Positions 26,901-35,817 of a DNA stretch of 64,000 nucleotides are shown here, piece after piece. The position numbers and the translations under genes were made by a program. This DNA is from Bacteroidia bacterium (GTDB taxonomy: Bacteria; Bacteroidota; Bacteroidia; Flavobacteriales; Flavobacteriaceae), in assembly GCA_030425285.1 (NCBI GenBank), contig JAUIAY010000004.1, positions 1 through 64,000 on the forward strand, read 5' to 3'. The notes beneath the pieces were generated by a model that was not told the DNA's origin, made no database searches, and saw nothing but the letters and a program-made list of their open reading frames with translations. Within the stretch, counting starts at the first letter, position 1, and every line of letters begins with the position of its first letter.

Positions 26901-26976
26901 CATAGGAGGTGGAATTGATTATGGTTTCTATCCTATTTCAAGACAATATCTTTTAGGATTAAACGTAACTTTTTAA
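23959..26976 (+). CDS. susC: SusC/RagA-type TonB-linked outer membrane transporter
   Basis: 1005 residues: signal peptide (to AFSQ), CarboxypepD_reg-like domain (about 20-95), TonB plug (about 105-215; GYGSQNKKDVTGAIS, then a VIVDGYRG segment), and a long beta barrel ending in the aromatic C terminus LLGLNVTF. It imports glycan fragments across the outer membrane using the TonB-ExbBD system and forms a complex with the next gene product (SusD). The next gene starts 12 bp after its stop. Substrate is inferred from the operon: beta-1,3-glucan. Confidence 0.95.
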   Translation: MISKNLLTTLFLIMSAFAFSQNVDVSGSVKDSESQIPLVGVNIIIKNTTQGVISDFDGNFSFQNIPVNSVLVFSYLGYEEKEVVVSSSEPITVFMAESAEALGEVVLIGYGSQNKKDVTGAISLVTSETLDDLKPVDAAIALQGTVSGVTVNSGSGSPGGGFNLIIRGISSNQNNAPLVIVDGYRGDLNSINPNDIESISILKDAQAAIYGIEGANGVVLVKTKGGRKNTKPTLSYDVYTGFQETTRKLPYLNASEYALLLNESYAANGQEIPFENVGGLGTGTDWQDEVFDTAPIINHNLRLSGGGENVTYYFGANRLEQDGIVASDKSNYIRNNIKVRLGVDITKKLKFSTNANYFANKRKSISENALGSVLFNALNYAPTYSPNEDDISGFLGNEVINPLSQINNTFNEYLGEGLEGNFQLEYDLLEGLTVTSRFGYKTYNDKGKTFAPIVDYGSGKVFNNVRSRVDQSRTSYSYYNWETFINYDKMFGNHHVTLTLGTSAQKSSGDGLFASGFDVPNNSWDFADISLTTGLSDAIPNGSYVFDNRLTSYFTRLQYDFAGKYLLSAMIRRDGSSDFSPDNRIDYFPSFTAGWKISEESFLKDSEVINFLKLRGSYGLLGNNVGSDLYRTTLNGEATYVFDGVLVNGVASGRLPNPDAKWEVGEKLDIGIDLKLFNNKIDFTADVFSEDRNDLLIGNLPVSGTLGTGAPGAGNPTVNAGTTRNTGFEFAIGYTGDISENFSFGVNYNFTSIKGEVISINGGVIQEGGAFGVGQLAPSRMEVGQPIGYFYGLQTDGIFQNQAEVDAHPSQLALGAEAAPGDFRYVDVNGDGEITFDDRTYLGKPQADFYMGLNLNFKYKNIDFSAYSYAEVGKEMVRNYERDQPNVNRLNLYLDRWTGEGTSNSVPRTTVGATTNKLFSDFYVEDASFLRIQNIQLGYSLSPQVLETIGMSKVRVYAAVNNAFTFTEYNGYDPAATTGEAIGGGIDYGFYPISRQYLLGLNVTF

Positions 26977-26988
26977 AAAAACAGCGAT

Positions 26989-28467
26989 ATGAAAAAAAAT
27001 ATAAAAACATTAAAATTTTTAACGTTAATCATGTTAGCTGCATTATTAACGTATGCTTGTTCAGATGATTTTTTAGATGAAACAAAGCGATATAATCAAG
27101 ATTCAGAAAACTATTTCAACTCTGAAACAGATTATTACAATGCCCTTGTGGGAACTTATGATTTGTTACAGTCAACTTATGTCAATGTTTTACTAGGCGA
27201 AATAGCCTCCAATAACACCTTGTGTGGAGGTGAAAGTGCTACAGACGTAGTTGGTTTTCAGCAGATAGATGACATGATTCATACGCCTGTCAACAGTAAT
27301 TTAAGAGATGTTTGGAATTGGATGTATGCAGGTGTCAATCGTGCTAATTATATTATGGAGTTCGAAGATAAAACAGACTTTGAAGGGAAAGAAGTTATTA
27401 TTGGTGAAACCCGTTTTTTAAGAGCATATTATTATTTTGAACTTGTTAAGTGGTTTGGTGCTGTTCCTTTAAAGGAAACAAGATTTCAATTAGGAGACGA
27501 AACTACCATACCAAGATCTCCAGTTGAGGATGTTTATGCTTTAATAGAACGAGACTTACAGTATGCTGTAGATAATCTATCCTACACGGCACCACAAATT
27601 GGTAGAGTAACAAAGGGTTCGGCACAAGCACTTCTAGGAAAAGTCTATTTGTATCAAGAAAAATTTTCTGAAGCTGCAATAATATTAAGCGAATTAATTG
27701 AAGAAGGACCTTATGATTTGGTCACTGACTATGATACCATTTTTGAGAATCAAGGCGAAAATGGCATTGAATCGGTTTTTGAAGTACAATATACTGATGT
27801 TGAAGGAGCTGGTTTTGATTGTTTACAGTGTAGTGAAGGTAACGTAGCTGTAGGTTTTAGTGGTGTGCGAAATTATTCAGGACCGCAATTTACATCAGGT
27901 TTTAGTTTTAACGTGCCTACACAGGAAGTCGTAGATGAGTTTGAAGATGGCGATTTAAGAAAAGACGTTGCTATTTTGGATATAGAAGCATGGGCTTCAC
28001 AAACAGGTGCTACTTATGGTACAGGTTACGAGCATACAGGATATTTTAATAGAAAATATTTACCAAGAACCCGAAGCGGAGAAGCTGCTGGAGACTTAAA
28101 CCTTACAAATCCTAACAACTATAGAGCCATTCGTTTTGCCGATGTCTTATTGATGGCTGCAGAGGCCTATAATAGAGGAGGCTTAAGCGATGAAACCGCT
28201 AAAATGTATTTAAACAGGGTAAGAGCAAGAGCTTTTGGTAATTCTGACAATGATATTACGTCTTCAGGTAATGCATTAACATCTGCTATTTATCATGAAC
28301 GTCGTGTAGAGCTAGTAGGAGAAGGGCATCAGTTTTTTGATTTGGTAAGAACAGGAAGAGGTACTGAAATAGATGGTTTCTCTACTGGTAAAAATGAAGT
28401 ATTCCCTATACCAATAGAGGAAATACAATTCTCTAATGGAAATTGGCAACAAAACCCAGGATATTAA
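26989..28467 (+). CDS. susD: SusD/RagB-type glycan-binding lipoprotein
   Basis: 492 residues. The lipoprotein signal ends LLTYACSDDF, with the lipidated Cys followed by S-D-D, the surface-export signal of Bacteroidota. The SusD fold is TPR-like, with FLRAYYYFELVKWFG (a hallmark helix near residue 145) and a C-terminal region ending in IEEIQFSNG and NPGY. It forms the lid of the SusC transporter. Gaps of 12 bp on both sides place it firmly in the operon. Confidence 0.94.
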   Translation: MKKNIKTLKFLTLIMLAALLTYACSDDFLDETKRYNQDSENYFNSETDYYNALVGTYDLLQSTYVNVLLGEIASNNTLCGGESATDVVGFQQIDDMIHTPVNSNLRDVWNWMYAGVNRANYIMEFEDKTDFEGKEVIIGETRFLRAYYYFELVKWFGAVPLKETRFQLGDETTIPRSPVEDVYALIERDLQYAVDNLSYTAPQIGRVTKGSAQALLGKVYLYQEKFSEAAIILSELIEEGPYDLVTDYDTIFENQGENGIESVFEVQYTDVEGAGFDCLQCSEGNVAVGFSGVRNYSGPQFTSGFSFNVPTQEVVDEFEDGDLRKDVAILDIEAWASQTGATYGTGYEHTGYFNRKYLPRTRSGEAAGDLNLTNPNNYRAIRFADVLLMAAEAYNRGGLSDETAKMYLNRVRARAFGNSDNDITSSGNALTSAIYHERRVELVGEGHQFFDLVRTGRGTEIDGFSTGKNEVFPIPIEEIQFSNGNWQQNPGY

Positions 28468-28479
28468 AAAAACAGAACT

Positions 28480-30579
28480 ATGAAAGTATTATTAAAGTAC
28501 ACATTAAGTTTATCAATTATCATGTTAGCCATTTTAGGTTGCGCATCAGATGATGATAATACAGATTATGTAAATCAAATTAAAGCACCGGCCAATGTTT
28601 CTTTAGAAACAAGGGTTACACAAGATAATACAGGTTTGGTAACTTTGATACCTTTAGGAGAAGGGGTTACTAAATTTGTAATTGGATTTGGAGACGGTTC
28701 AGAACCTTCCGAAGATATACTTCCCGGTGGAAGGGTTAATCATACGTACGAAGAAGGCTCTTATGAAGTCGTACTGACAGCTTACGGATTAAATGGATTG
28801 ACAACAACAATTGTACAGCCTTTGATGGTTTCCTTTCAAGCTCCCCAAAATTTAGAAGTTATTATTGAAAATGATGGAACACTGTCTAAAACGGTAAATG
28901 TTATTGCAACGGCAGATTTCGCTATGTTTTACGAAGTGGATTTTGGCGAAGATCCTTCAATTGATCCATCATCAGCTAATATTGGAGATACTGTTTCATA
29001 CACCTACCAAGAAGCTGGAATATATACTATAACAGTTACTGCCATGGGAGCAGCTATTGAAACAACAACCTATACAGAAGATTTTGAAGTAACTGCTATT
29101 GTTCAGCCTTTAGCTTCTGCTCCAACACCGCCTGCAAGGGCAGACGAGGATGTCATATCCATTTTTAGCAGTGTTTATACAGATGAACCCAGTACAAACT
29201 ATTTCCCAGACTGGGGACAAGGAGGTTGCTGTGGAAGTGGATGGACGATGTTCGATTTGGCCGGTGATGAGATGTTGCAATACACGAATTTAAGTTACCA
29301 AGGAAATGAGTTTGGCGCTCCAGTTGATGTTTCCCAAATGGAATATATCCATTTAGATGTTTGGACAGCCGATGTTCTTCAAACTATTGAAGTATCTTTA
29401 ATTAGTGCTTCAAATGGAGAACGACCAGTTGTTGTTGCATTAAACCAAAACGATTGGACAAGTATTGATATTCCTATTTCAGACTATACAGACCAAACAG
29501 GCTTTACTGTAGCTGATATCTTTCAGTTAAAGTATGTTGGAGACCCATTTGGTGGAGGCGGAACAGCTTTTATTGATAACATTTATTTTTATAGATCACC
29601 TTCTACACCAACATCAATTGTAGGTTCGTGGGTATTGGCACCGGAAGCGGGTGCTTTGGGAGTAGGTCCAGCACCAGGAGATACAAGCTGGTGGAGTTGT
29701 GATGACGTTTGTGTAGGTGATAGAGCTTGCTATTATGATGACCAATTTGTTTTTAATACTGATGGCAGTTTTAATAATATCTTGGGTTCAGAGTCTTGGA
29801 TTGAAGGTTGGCAAGGTGGCAGTGATTCCTGTGGCACTCCAGTTGCACCTCATGATGGATCAAATGCTGCAACTTATATCTATGATGAAGGAGCTGGAAC
29901 GCTTACTCTGAATGGTGTAGGTGCCTATGTAGGAGTACCTAAAGCTGTAAATACAGGAGAATTGACCAATCCTGCAGATGCGCCAGCTTCTGTGACGTAT
30001 AATATAACTTTTGTAGATGCCAACACCATGGAAGTATCTATTGAAGCCGGTTCAGGTGTTTTCTGGCAATATAAACTTATTAGAGATGGCGCTCCAGTTA
30101 CACCTCTAACAGGAACATGGCAAATAGCTCCTGAAGCCGGAGCCTTGGGAGTAGGCCCAGCACCAGGTGATACAAGCTGGTGGAACTGTGATGCAACATG
30201 TGTAGGTGATAGAGCTTGCTATTATGATGACCAATTTGTTTTTAATACTGATGGTAGTTTTAATAATATTTTGGGTTCAGAGACTTGGATCGAAGGTTGG
30301 CAAGGAGGTAGCGATTCCTGCGGTGCTCCAATAGCGCCTCATGATGGATCCAATGCTGCAACCTACACTTATGATGAAGGCGCCGGAACGTTTACACTAA
30401 ACGGTGTAGGAGCCTACGTAGGAGTGCCTAAAGCTGTAAATACAGGAGAATTGACAAGCCCTACTGATGCACCAGCTTCAGTGACATATAATGTAACTTT
30501 TATAGATGCCAATACCATGGAAGTATCTATTGAAGCGGGTTCAGGTGTATTCTGGCAGTATAAACTCATAAAAATTTAA
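28480..30579 (+). CDS. PKD-containing surface glycan-binding lipoprotein with duplicated C-terminal domain
   Basis: 699 residues. Lipoprotein signal to LAILGC followed by ASDDD. Two PKD-like beta domains (about 30-215) include FGDGSEPSEDI and VDFGEDPSI. A jelly-roll-like module follows (about 225-375; DWGQGGCCGSGW). Two near-identical domains of about 151 residues (about 384-534 and 547-697) end the protein. Each carries a W-W-x-C motif, DRACYYDDQFVFN, and NTDGSFNNILGSE. The operon position right after SusD is where surface glycan-binding proteins sit, so it probably holds beta-glucan on the cell surface. The domain also appears, diverged, in the next gene. Confidence 0.84.
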   Translation: MKVLLKYTLSLSIIMLAILGCASDDDNTDYVNQIKAPANVSLETRVTQDNTGLVTLIPLGEGVTKFVIGFGDGSEPSEDILPGGRVNHTYEEGSYEVVLTAYGLNGLTTTIVQPLMVSFQAPQNLEVIIENDGTLSKTVNVIATADFAMFYEVDFGEDPSIDPSSANIGDTVSYTYQEAGIYTITVTAMGAAIETTTYTEDFEVTAIVQPLASAPTPPARADEDVISIFSSVYTDEPSTNYFPDWGQGGCCGSGWTMFDLAGDEMLQYTNLSYQGNEFGAPVDVSQMEYIHLDVWTADVLQTIEVSLISASNGERPVVVALNQNDWTSIDIPISDYTDQTGFTVADIFQLKYVGDPFGGGGTAFIDNIYFYRSPSTPTSIVGSWVLAPEAGALGVGPAPGDTSWWSCDDVCVGDRACYYDDQFVFNTDGSFNNILGSESWIEGWQGGSDSCGTPVAPHDGSNAATYIYDEGAGTLTLNGVGAYVGVPKAVNTGELTNPADAPASVTYNITFVDANTMEVSIEAGSGVFWQYKLIRDGAPVTPLTGTWQIAPEAGALGVGPAPGDTSWWNCDATCVGDRACYYDDQFVFNTDGSFNNILGSETWIEGWQGGSDSCGAPIAPHDGSNAATYTYDEGAGTFTLNGVGAYVGVPKAVNTGELTSPTDAPASVTYNVTFIDANTMEVSIEAGSGVFWQYKLIKI
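29629..30081 (+). repeat. First copy of a 489-bp in-frame tandem duplication
   Basis: Starts at codon TGG 29629 (WVLAPEAG) and ends at the codon series for YKLI. It is repeated almost base for base 489 bp (163 codons) later. The two copies differ mainly at third codon positions. Confidence 0.85.
30118..30570 (+). repeat. Second copy of the 489-bp tandem duplication
   Basis: Starts at TGG 30118 (WQIAPEAG). Very high similarity to 29629-30081 including the motif DRACYYDDQFVFN. It marks a recent duplication that could expand or contract by recombination. Confidence 0.85.
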
Positions 30580-30590
30580 TATAGAAAAAG

Positions 30591-32216
30591 ATGAAAAAAC
30601 TAATATATATATTTACTTCTTTAGTAGCTGTAGCTTTTGTGATAACGGCATGTCAGGATGATGATGCAAGTTTTGGAGATGTTATTGCTCCTTCTAATAT
30701 TGTTGTAACGACAGAAATAGTAGGTCAGGATTCTGCAAACCCTTATGGAGATGGTAGCGGAGTTGTGAACTTTACAGCAATAGCTGATAATGCTATCAAT
30801 TATAAGTTTGTTTATAACAGTGCGGAAGTAAGTTCTCCAATTGGAGAAGCTTCCATGAACTTTTCCAATTTAGGTGTTAACACTTATGATGTTGTAGTCA
30901 TTGCCTATGGTACTGGAGGTACATCAAGTTCAACAGTTGTTTCAGTTGAGGTTTTGGCAACCTATTCGCCACCACAGGATTTATTGGATATTTTGGTAGG
31001 TGATGGCTCTAAAGTTTGGAGACTTAAATCTGAACAAGCCGGACATTTTGGTTTAGGCCCAGTAGGTGGGCAAATCCCTAGTGAATGGTACGGTGCAGGC
31101 CCTGAAGAAAAAGCAGGTGTCGGTATGTATGATGACCGTTTTATTTTTAATGAAGATGGGACATTTACATACATCACTAACAATACTAATGATGATGTTA
31201 CTGAAGACCCTTCGGGAACTGTTTTTGGAAGAGACGGACTTATTAACGAATTGGGTTCTGGATCAGGAACTGTTAATGGTGCTGATGTTGAAAACTTCCC
31301 TTATAATGATTATTCCGAATCATGGGTGTTAATTGCACCTGGTGGTCAAGAAACAATTAGTTTAACAGGCTTGGCTTTTATTAGCTATTACTGTGGTGGA
31401 TCTCATAATTATCAAATTTTTGATAGATCCGTTCCTAACGAGCTATTATTAAAAACTACAGATGGTAACAATGAATTTGACTGGTGGTTCATAATCACTT
31501 CAGAGGAGCCAGGCGGTAACTCATTTACCTCACAGTATAACAATTTGGTTTGGGAAGATGATTTCAACACCAATGGTGCTCCCGATGCTGGAAACTGGAC
31601 TTATGATTTAGGTGCAGGAGGCTGGGGAAATCAAGAACTGCAAACCTATACCGATAATGCAGAAAATGTAATAGTAGAAGATGGATTCTTAAAAATAACC
31701 GCTAAAGCAGATGGAACTAGCTATACTTCCGCCAGACTTAAATCTGAAGGGCTTTATGATTTTACATTCGGACGAGTAGAGGTAAGAGCTAAATTACCAG
31801 TGTCAATTGGAACTTGGCCTGCAATTTGGATGTTGGGTTCTGACTATCAGACAAACACTTGGCCAGCCTGTGGTGAAATCGATATCATGGAACAAACAGG
31901 ACAGGATAAAAATGTTGTTTTAGGAACAGTACATCATCCTGGCGTTTCTCCTGGTGCAGGGGACTCATCAAGTATTAGTGTACCAACATCTACAACCGAA
32001 TTCCATAATTACACAGTTGAATGGACTCCAGATGAAATAATTTTCTTGGTTGACGATACTGTTTTTCATACAGTTGCCAATACTTCAGACTTACCTTTTG
32101 ATAGTGATTTCTTTATAATATTGAACATTGCTATGGGTGGTACGTTAGGTGGGGATGTGGATCCAGCTTTTACGGAAGATACTATGGAAATTGATTACGT
32201 GAGAGTTTATCAATAA
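30591..32216 (+). CDS. GH16 endo-beta-1,3-glucanase (laminarinase-like) lipoprotein with N-terminal binding region
   Basis: 541 residues. Lipoprotein signal to VITACQDDD. A PKD-like domain is at about 35-125. The next region (about 140-300; KVWRLKSEQAG, GPVGGQIPSEWY, YDDRFIFNEDGTF) resembles the duplicated domain of the preceding protein. The GH16 catalytic domain (about 315-541) has the nucleophile/acid motif GEIDIME (Glu near 429 and 434) in WPACGEIDIMEQTG. It cuts internal beta-1,3 bonds of laminarin at the surface. The operon gap is 11 bp in front and 9 bp behind. Confidence 0.93.
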   Translation: MKKLIYIFTSLVAVAFVITACQDDDASFGDVIAPSNIVVTTEIVGQDSANPYGDGSGVVNFTAIADNAINYKFVYNSAEVSSPIGEASMNFSNLGVNTYDVVVIAYGTGGTSSSTVVSVEVLATYSPPQDLLDILVGDGSKVWRLKSEQAGHFGLGPVGGQIPSEWYGAGPEEKAGVGMYDDRFIFNEDGTFTYITNNTNDDVTEDPSGTVFGRDGLINELGSGSGTVNGADVENFPYNDYSESWVLIAPGGQETISLTGLAFISYYCGGSHNYQIFDRSVPNELLLKTTDGNNEFDWWFIITSEEPGGNSFTSQYNNLVWEDDFNTNGAPDAGNWTYDLGAGGWGNQELQTYTDNAENVIVEDGFLKITAKADGTSYTSARLKSEGLYDFTFGRVEVRAKLPVSIGTWPAIWMLGSDYQTNTWPACGEIDIMEQTGQDKNVVLGTVHHPGVSPGAGDSSSISVPTSTTEFHNYTVEWTPDEIIFLVDDTVFHTVANTSDLPFDSDFFIILNIAMGGTLGGDVDPAFTEDTMEIDYVRVYQ

Positions 32217-32225
32217 AAGTGATTT

Positions 32226-34532
32226 ATGAAGATAAACGTATTTAATATAGTAACATTTTTTTCTATTGGTTTATTCATTTTGTCATGTAAAAACAATCAT
32301 GATAATGATTTGGCTATAATTGAGGAATCGTCAGTTAATAGTGCTTCTGAAATAGAGTCTAAAGTCAATAAACTCTTGAGTGAAATGACACTTGAAGAAA
32401 AAATAGGCCAAATGAACCAATATACAGGTTTTTGGGATGTGACAGGGCCAACACCTACGGAAGGTAATCAGGCATTAAAATATGAGCATCTTAAAAAGGG
32501 ATTGGTAGGTTCAATGATTAATGTTACAGGAACAGAAAATGTAAGAGCTATTCAAAAAATAGCTGTTGAAGAAACAAGACTTGGAATTCCGTTAATTATC
32601 GGTTTTGATGTTGTTCATGGTTTTAAGACTTTGAGCCCAATTCCATTGGCTGAATCAGCTAGTTGGGATATGGAAGCCATAGAATTATCTGCCAAAGTAG
32701 CGGCAAAAGAAGCGGCTGCTTCTGGTATTAATTGGACATTTGCACCTATGGTTGATATCTCTCGCGATGCTCGCTGGGGGCGTGTAATGGAAGGAGCTGG
32801 AGAAGACCCTTATTTAGGCTCTAAAATAGCTTATGCACGAGTAAAAGGTTTTCAAGGTGATGATTTGACATCAAAAGAAACAATTGCAGCTTGTGCAAAA
32901 CATTTTGCAGCCTATGGTTTTGCCGAATCAGGAAAAGATTATAATACAGTAGACATTGGGACTTCAACATTGTACAATGTTATTTTTCCACCTTTTATAG
33001 CAGCCAAAAATGCAGGTGTTAGAACTTTTATGAATTCATTTAATGAAATTAACGGCGTACCTGCAACGGGTAGTGCGTTTTTGCAACGTGATATTCTTAA
33101 AAATCAGTGGGATTTTGACGGATTTGTTGTTTCTGATTGGGGTTCTATAACTGAAATGATTGCCCATAGACAGGCAAAGGATGGAACCCAAGCGGCTGAA
33201 ATAGCAGCAAATGCAGGTTCTGATATGGATATGGAATCTCATTTATACGTTGCTGAATTGGCAAATTTAGTACAAGAAGGTAAGGTTAAAGAATCACTTA
33301 TAGACGATGCTGTTAGACGCATATTGCGCGTTAAGTTTGAGTTGGGACTTTTTGAAGATCCTTATAAATATTGTGATGAAGCCTATGAGAAAGACGTTGT
33401 TGGAAGCAAAGAAATACATGATGCCGTATTGGATGTTGCTAAAAAGTCTATTGTGCTTTTAAAAAATGAAAACGGTTTATTGCCATTAAAAAAAGAAGGA
33501 CAAAAAATAGCACTAATTGGTGCATTGGCCAATGATAAAACAAGCCCTTTGGGAAATTGGCGTATTGGAGCAGATGATGAAACAGCTGTTTCGGTTTTAG
33601 AAGGTATGCAAAACTATCAAGGCAATACACTTTTCTTTGAAAAGGGAGCTGATTTTGTAACAGGGCAAACAGTTTTTGCACGGGAATTGGATATTAATAC
33701 AACTGATAAAAGCGGGTTCAATAAAGCCATAGCTGCTGCAACAAAAGCTGATATTGTAGTGATGGTTTTAGGCGAACATGGCTATCAGTCAGGAGAAGGT
33801 AGGAGTCGTTCTGAATTAGGCTTGCCAGGTGTGCAACAGGAATTATTGGAAGCAGTTTATAAAGCAAACCCTAATATTGTTTTAGTACTTAATAACGGAC
33901 GTCCTTTGGCCATTACTTGGGCAGATGAACATATCCCTGCTATTGTTGAAGCGTGGCAATTGGGAACTCAGTCAGGTAATGCTATAGCTCAAGTTTTATA
34001 TGGTGATTACAACCCTAGCGGAAAATTACCTATGACTTTTCCCCGTAGTGTGGGACAAGTTCCTATTTACTACAATACAAAAAGTACGGGAAGACCTAAT
34101 ATTCCATCACCTGGTGAAGTGTTTTGGTCACATTATACAGACATTAGTAATGCGCCATTATATGCTTTTGGGCATGGCTTGAGTTATACAACTTTTAGTT
34201 ATAGCAACCTTAAGGTAAATAAGGTATCACAAGATAAAATTGAAGTGTCAGTTAGTTTAACAAACACTGGTACGGTAAAAGGTAAAGAAGTAGCACAGCT
34301 ATATTTAAGAGATGATTATGCGAGTGTTACTAGACCCGTAAAAGAATTAAAGGGCTTTGAGTTAGTCGAGCTTAACCCTAACGAATCGAAAACAATAACA
34401 TTCTTATTGACAGAAAAGGAGTTAGGGTTTTATAACAATCAAGGAGAATTTGTGGTTGAACCAGGAGATTTCACTGTTTTTGTTGGTGGAAGTTCTCTGG
34501 CTGAACTTGAAGCTAAATTTGAACTAGAATAA
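32226..34532 (+). CDS. GH3 beta-glucosidase (BglX-like)
   Basis: 768 residues with a lipoprotein-like signal (FFSIGLFILSC). The GH3 N-terminal barrel has the nucleophile Asp in FVVSDWGS (about residue 303). The second domain has LGEHGYQSGEGRSRSELG with the acid/base region, and a fibronectin III-like C-terminal domain completes it (VSVSLTNTGTVKGKEVAQLY). It removes glucose from the non-reducing end of oligosaccharides released by the two GH16 enzymes. Its stop overlaps the next ATG by one base (TAATG). Confidence 0.94.
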   Translation: MKINVFNIVTFFSIGLFILSCKNNHDNDLAIIEESSVNSASEIESKVNKLLSEMTLEEKIGQMNQYTGFWDVTGPTPTEGNQALKYEHLKKGLVGSMINVTGTENVRAIQKIAVEETRLGIPLIIGFDVVHGFKTLSPIPLAESASWDMEAIELSAKVAAKEAAASGINWTFAPMVDISRDARWGRVMEGAGEDPYLGSKIAYARVKGFQGDDLTSKETIAACAKHFAAYGFAESGKDYNTVDIGTSTLYNVIFPPFIAAKNAGVRTFMNSFNEINGVPATGSAFLQRDILKNQWDFDGFVVSDWGSITEMIAHRQAKDGTQAAEIAANAGSDMDMESHLYVAELANLVQEGKVKESLIDDAVRRILRVKFELGLFEDPYKYCDEAYEKDVVGSKEIHDAVLDVAKKSIVLLKNENGLLPLKKEGQKIALIGALANDKTSPLGNWRIGADDETAVSVLEGMQNYQGNTLFFEKGADFVTGQTVFARELDINTTDKSGFNKAIAAATKADIVVMVLGEHGYQSGEGRSRSELGLPGVQQELLEAVYKANPNIVLVLNNGRPLAITWADEHIPAIVEAWQLGTQSGNAIAQVLYGDYNPSGKLPMTFPRSVGQVPIYYNTKSTGRPNIPSPGEVFWSHYTDISNAPLYAFGHGLSYTTFSYSNLKVNKVSQDKIEVSVSLTNTGTVKGKEVAQLYLRDDYASVTRPVKELKGFELVELNPNESKTITFLLTEKELGFYNNQGEFVVEPGDFTVFVGGSSLAELEAKFELE

Positions 34533-35290
34533 TGATAAGGATTTGTTGTTTTTTAATGTTGATGGTAGCTCTATCTGCTTGTAAAGATTCGAGAGAGATT
34601 ATTTTTGAGGATAATTTTGATGGCACATCATTAAATGAACTTCATTGGAATTATCAAATTGGTAATGGTTGTCCAGATCTTTGTGGTTGGGGAAATAACG
34701 AACGCCAGTATTATACAAAGGAGAATGTTTTTGTTAAAGATGGGCATTTAATAATTAAAGCAACAAAAGATTCTACAAGATATCAGTCTGGGAGAATTAC
34801 AACAGCTAATAAAGTTGAATTTCAATATGGAACTATAGAGGTCAGAGCAAAATTGGCAACAGGTCATGGATTGTGGCCTGCAATTTGGATGTTGGGGACC
34901 AATATAGGCGAAGTGGGATGGCCAGCTTGTGGTGAGATTGACATAATGGAATATGTTGGTAAGACACCACATGAAATTCATACAACGCTACATACTAATG
35001 ATAGTTTTGGTAAATCAAAGAATACAAAAATTTCTACTATAGAAACAATAGAAGATGGGTTTCATGTCTATAAGGCAAATTGGTCTAAAGAAAGCATTAA
35101 GTTTTTTATAGATGATTCATTGGTCTATACGTTTTCACCGAGCGAAAGAAATGATGATATCTGGCCATTCGATCAACCTTTCTACATTATTCTTAACCTT
35201 GCTGTTGGTGGAAATTTTGGAGGCCCGGAAGTTGATGATTCAGTTTTTCCTCAAGAATTTATTATTGATTATGTAAAAGTATACAAGTAA
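34532..35290 (+). CDS. GH16 endo-beta-1,3-glucanase (compact laminarinase) lipoprotein
   Basis: 252 residues: lipoprotein signal (ICCFLMLMVALSAC) plus one GH16 catalytic domain with no accessory module. The motif GEIDIMEYVG holds the catalytic Glu residues (about 135 and 140), and WPAIWMLG precedes it. The catalytic core closely resembles that of the operon's other GH16 enzyme, suggesting division of labour: one enzyme with binding domains, one simple. Last gene of the operon, followed by a strong terminator. Confidence 0.94.
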   Translation: MIRICCFLMLMVALSACKDSREIIFEDNFDGTSLNELHWNYQIGNGCPDLCGWGNNERQYYTKENVFVKDGHLIIKATKDSTRYQSGRITTANKVEFQYGTIEVRAKLATGHGLWPAIWMLGTNIGEVGWPACGEIDIMEYVGKTPHEIHTTLHTNDSFGKSKNTKISTIETIEDGFHVYKANWSKESIKFFIDDSLVYTFSPSERNDDIWPFDQPFYIILNLAVGGNFGGPEVDDSVFPQEFIIDYVKVYK

Positions 35291-35320
35291 AGTAAATACC
35301 TTTAGATTAATAGCACTATT

Positions 35321-35352
35321 AAAGGCCTATATTTTTATATAGGCTTTTTTTG
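35321..35352 (+). terminator. Terminator of the laminarin operon
   Basis: A stem GCCTATA/TATAGGC with a short T-rich loop is flanked by A and followed by eight T, 30 bp after the last stop. Confidence 0.9.
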
Positions 35353-35408
35353 TAACGTTTTCTGTTTTTTTGCGTCACATAAGTACATCAATCATTTAAA
35401 ACACCATC

Positions 35409-35747
35409 ATGAGACAAGACAATCAACTTTTAGTATTAACCCATTTAAGTCAGTTGCTGACATTCATTACAGGGTTTGGCGGGCTTATAGTTCCGCTGAT
35501 AATTTGGGCTACCCAAAAAGACAATGTATATGCCATGGATGAACAGGGTAAGCGTATTGTTAATTTTCAATTGAGCCTAATTGTCTATGCACTTTTATGT
35601 GTCCCAGCTATTTTGCTTTTAGGGCTCGGCATTATTGGCTTAATAGTTATCGGTTTAATATCTGTAGCATTTCCTATAGTAAATGCAATCAAAGCCAGTC
35701 ATGGCGAGACACCACGATATCCTTTATCTCTTAATTTTATTAGTTAG
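35409..35747 (+). CDS. DUF4870 domain small membrane protein
   Basis: 112 residues with hydrophobic segments at about 12-35, 55-70 and 75-95, and the family pattern of an N-terminal HLSQLL and a VNFQLSL motif in the centre (residue ~58). DUF4870 proteins are small helical membrane proteins of unknown role, widespread in Bacteroidota. It is flanked by terminators on both sides, so it is transcribed alone. Confidence 0.84.
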   Translation: MRQDNQLLVLTHLSQLLTFITGFGGLIVPLIIWATQKDNVYAMDEQGKRIVNFQLSLIVYALLCVPAILLLGLGIIGLIVIGLISVAFPIVNAIKASHGETPRYPLSLNFIS

Positions 35748-35766
35748 TTAGATTAATCGAGATAGT

Positions 35767-35794
35767 AAAAACGCCCACAATTTGTGGGCGTTTT
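35767..35794. terminator. Bidirectional terminator between DUF4870 gene and dnaN
   Basis: AAAACGCCCACAA and TTGTGGGCGTTTT form a near-perfect 27-base palindrome between two converging genes, with T-runs on both strands. Confidence 0.88.
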
Positions 35795-35817
35795 CTATTC
35801 TAATATATTCGATTGTT

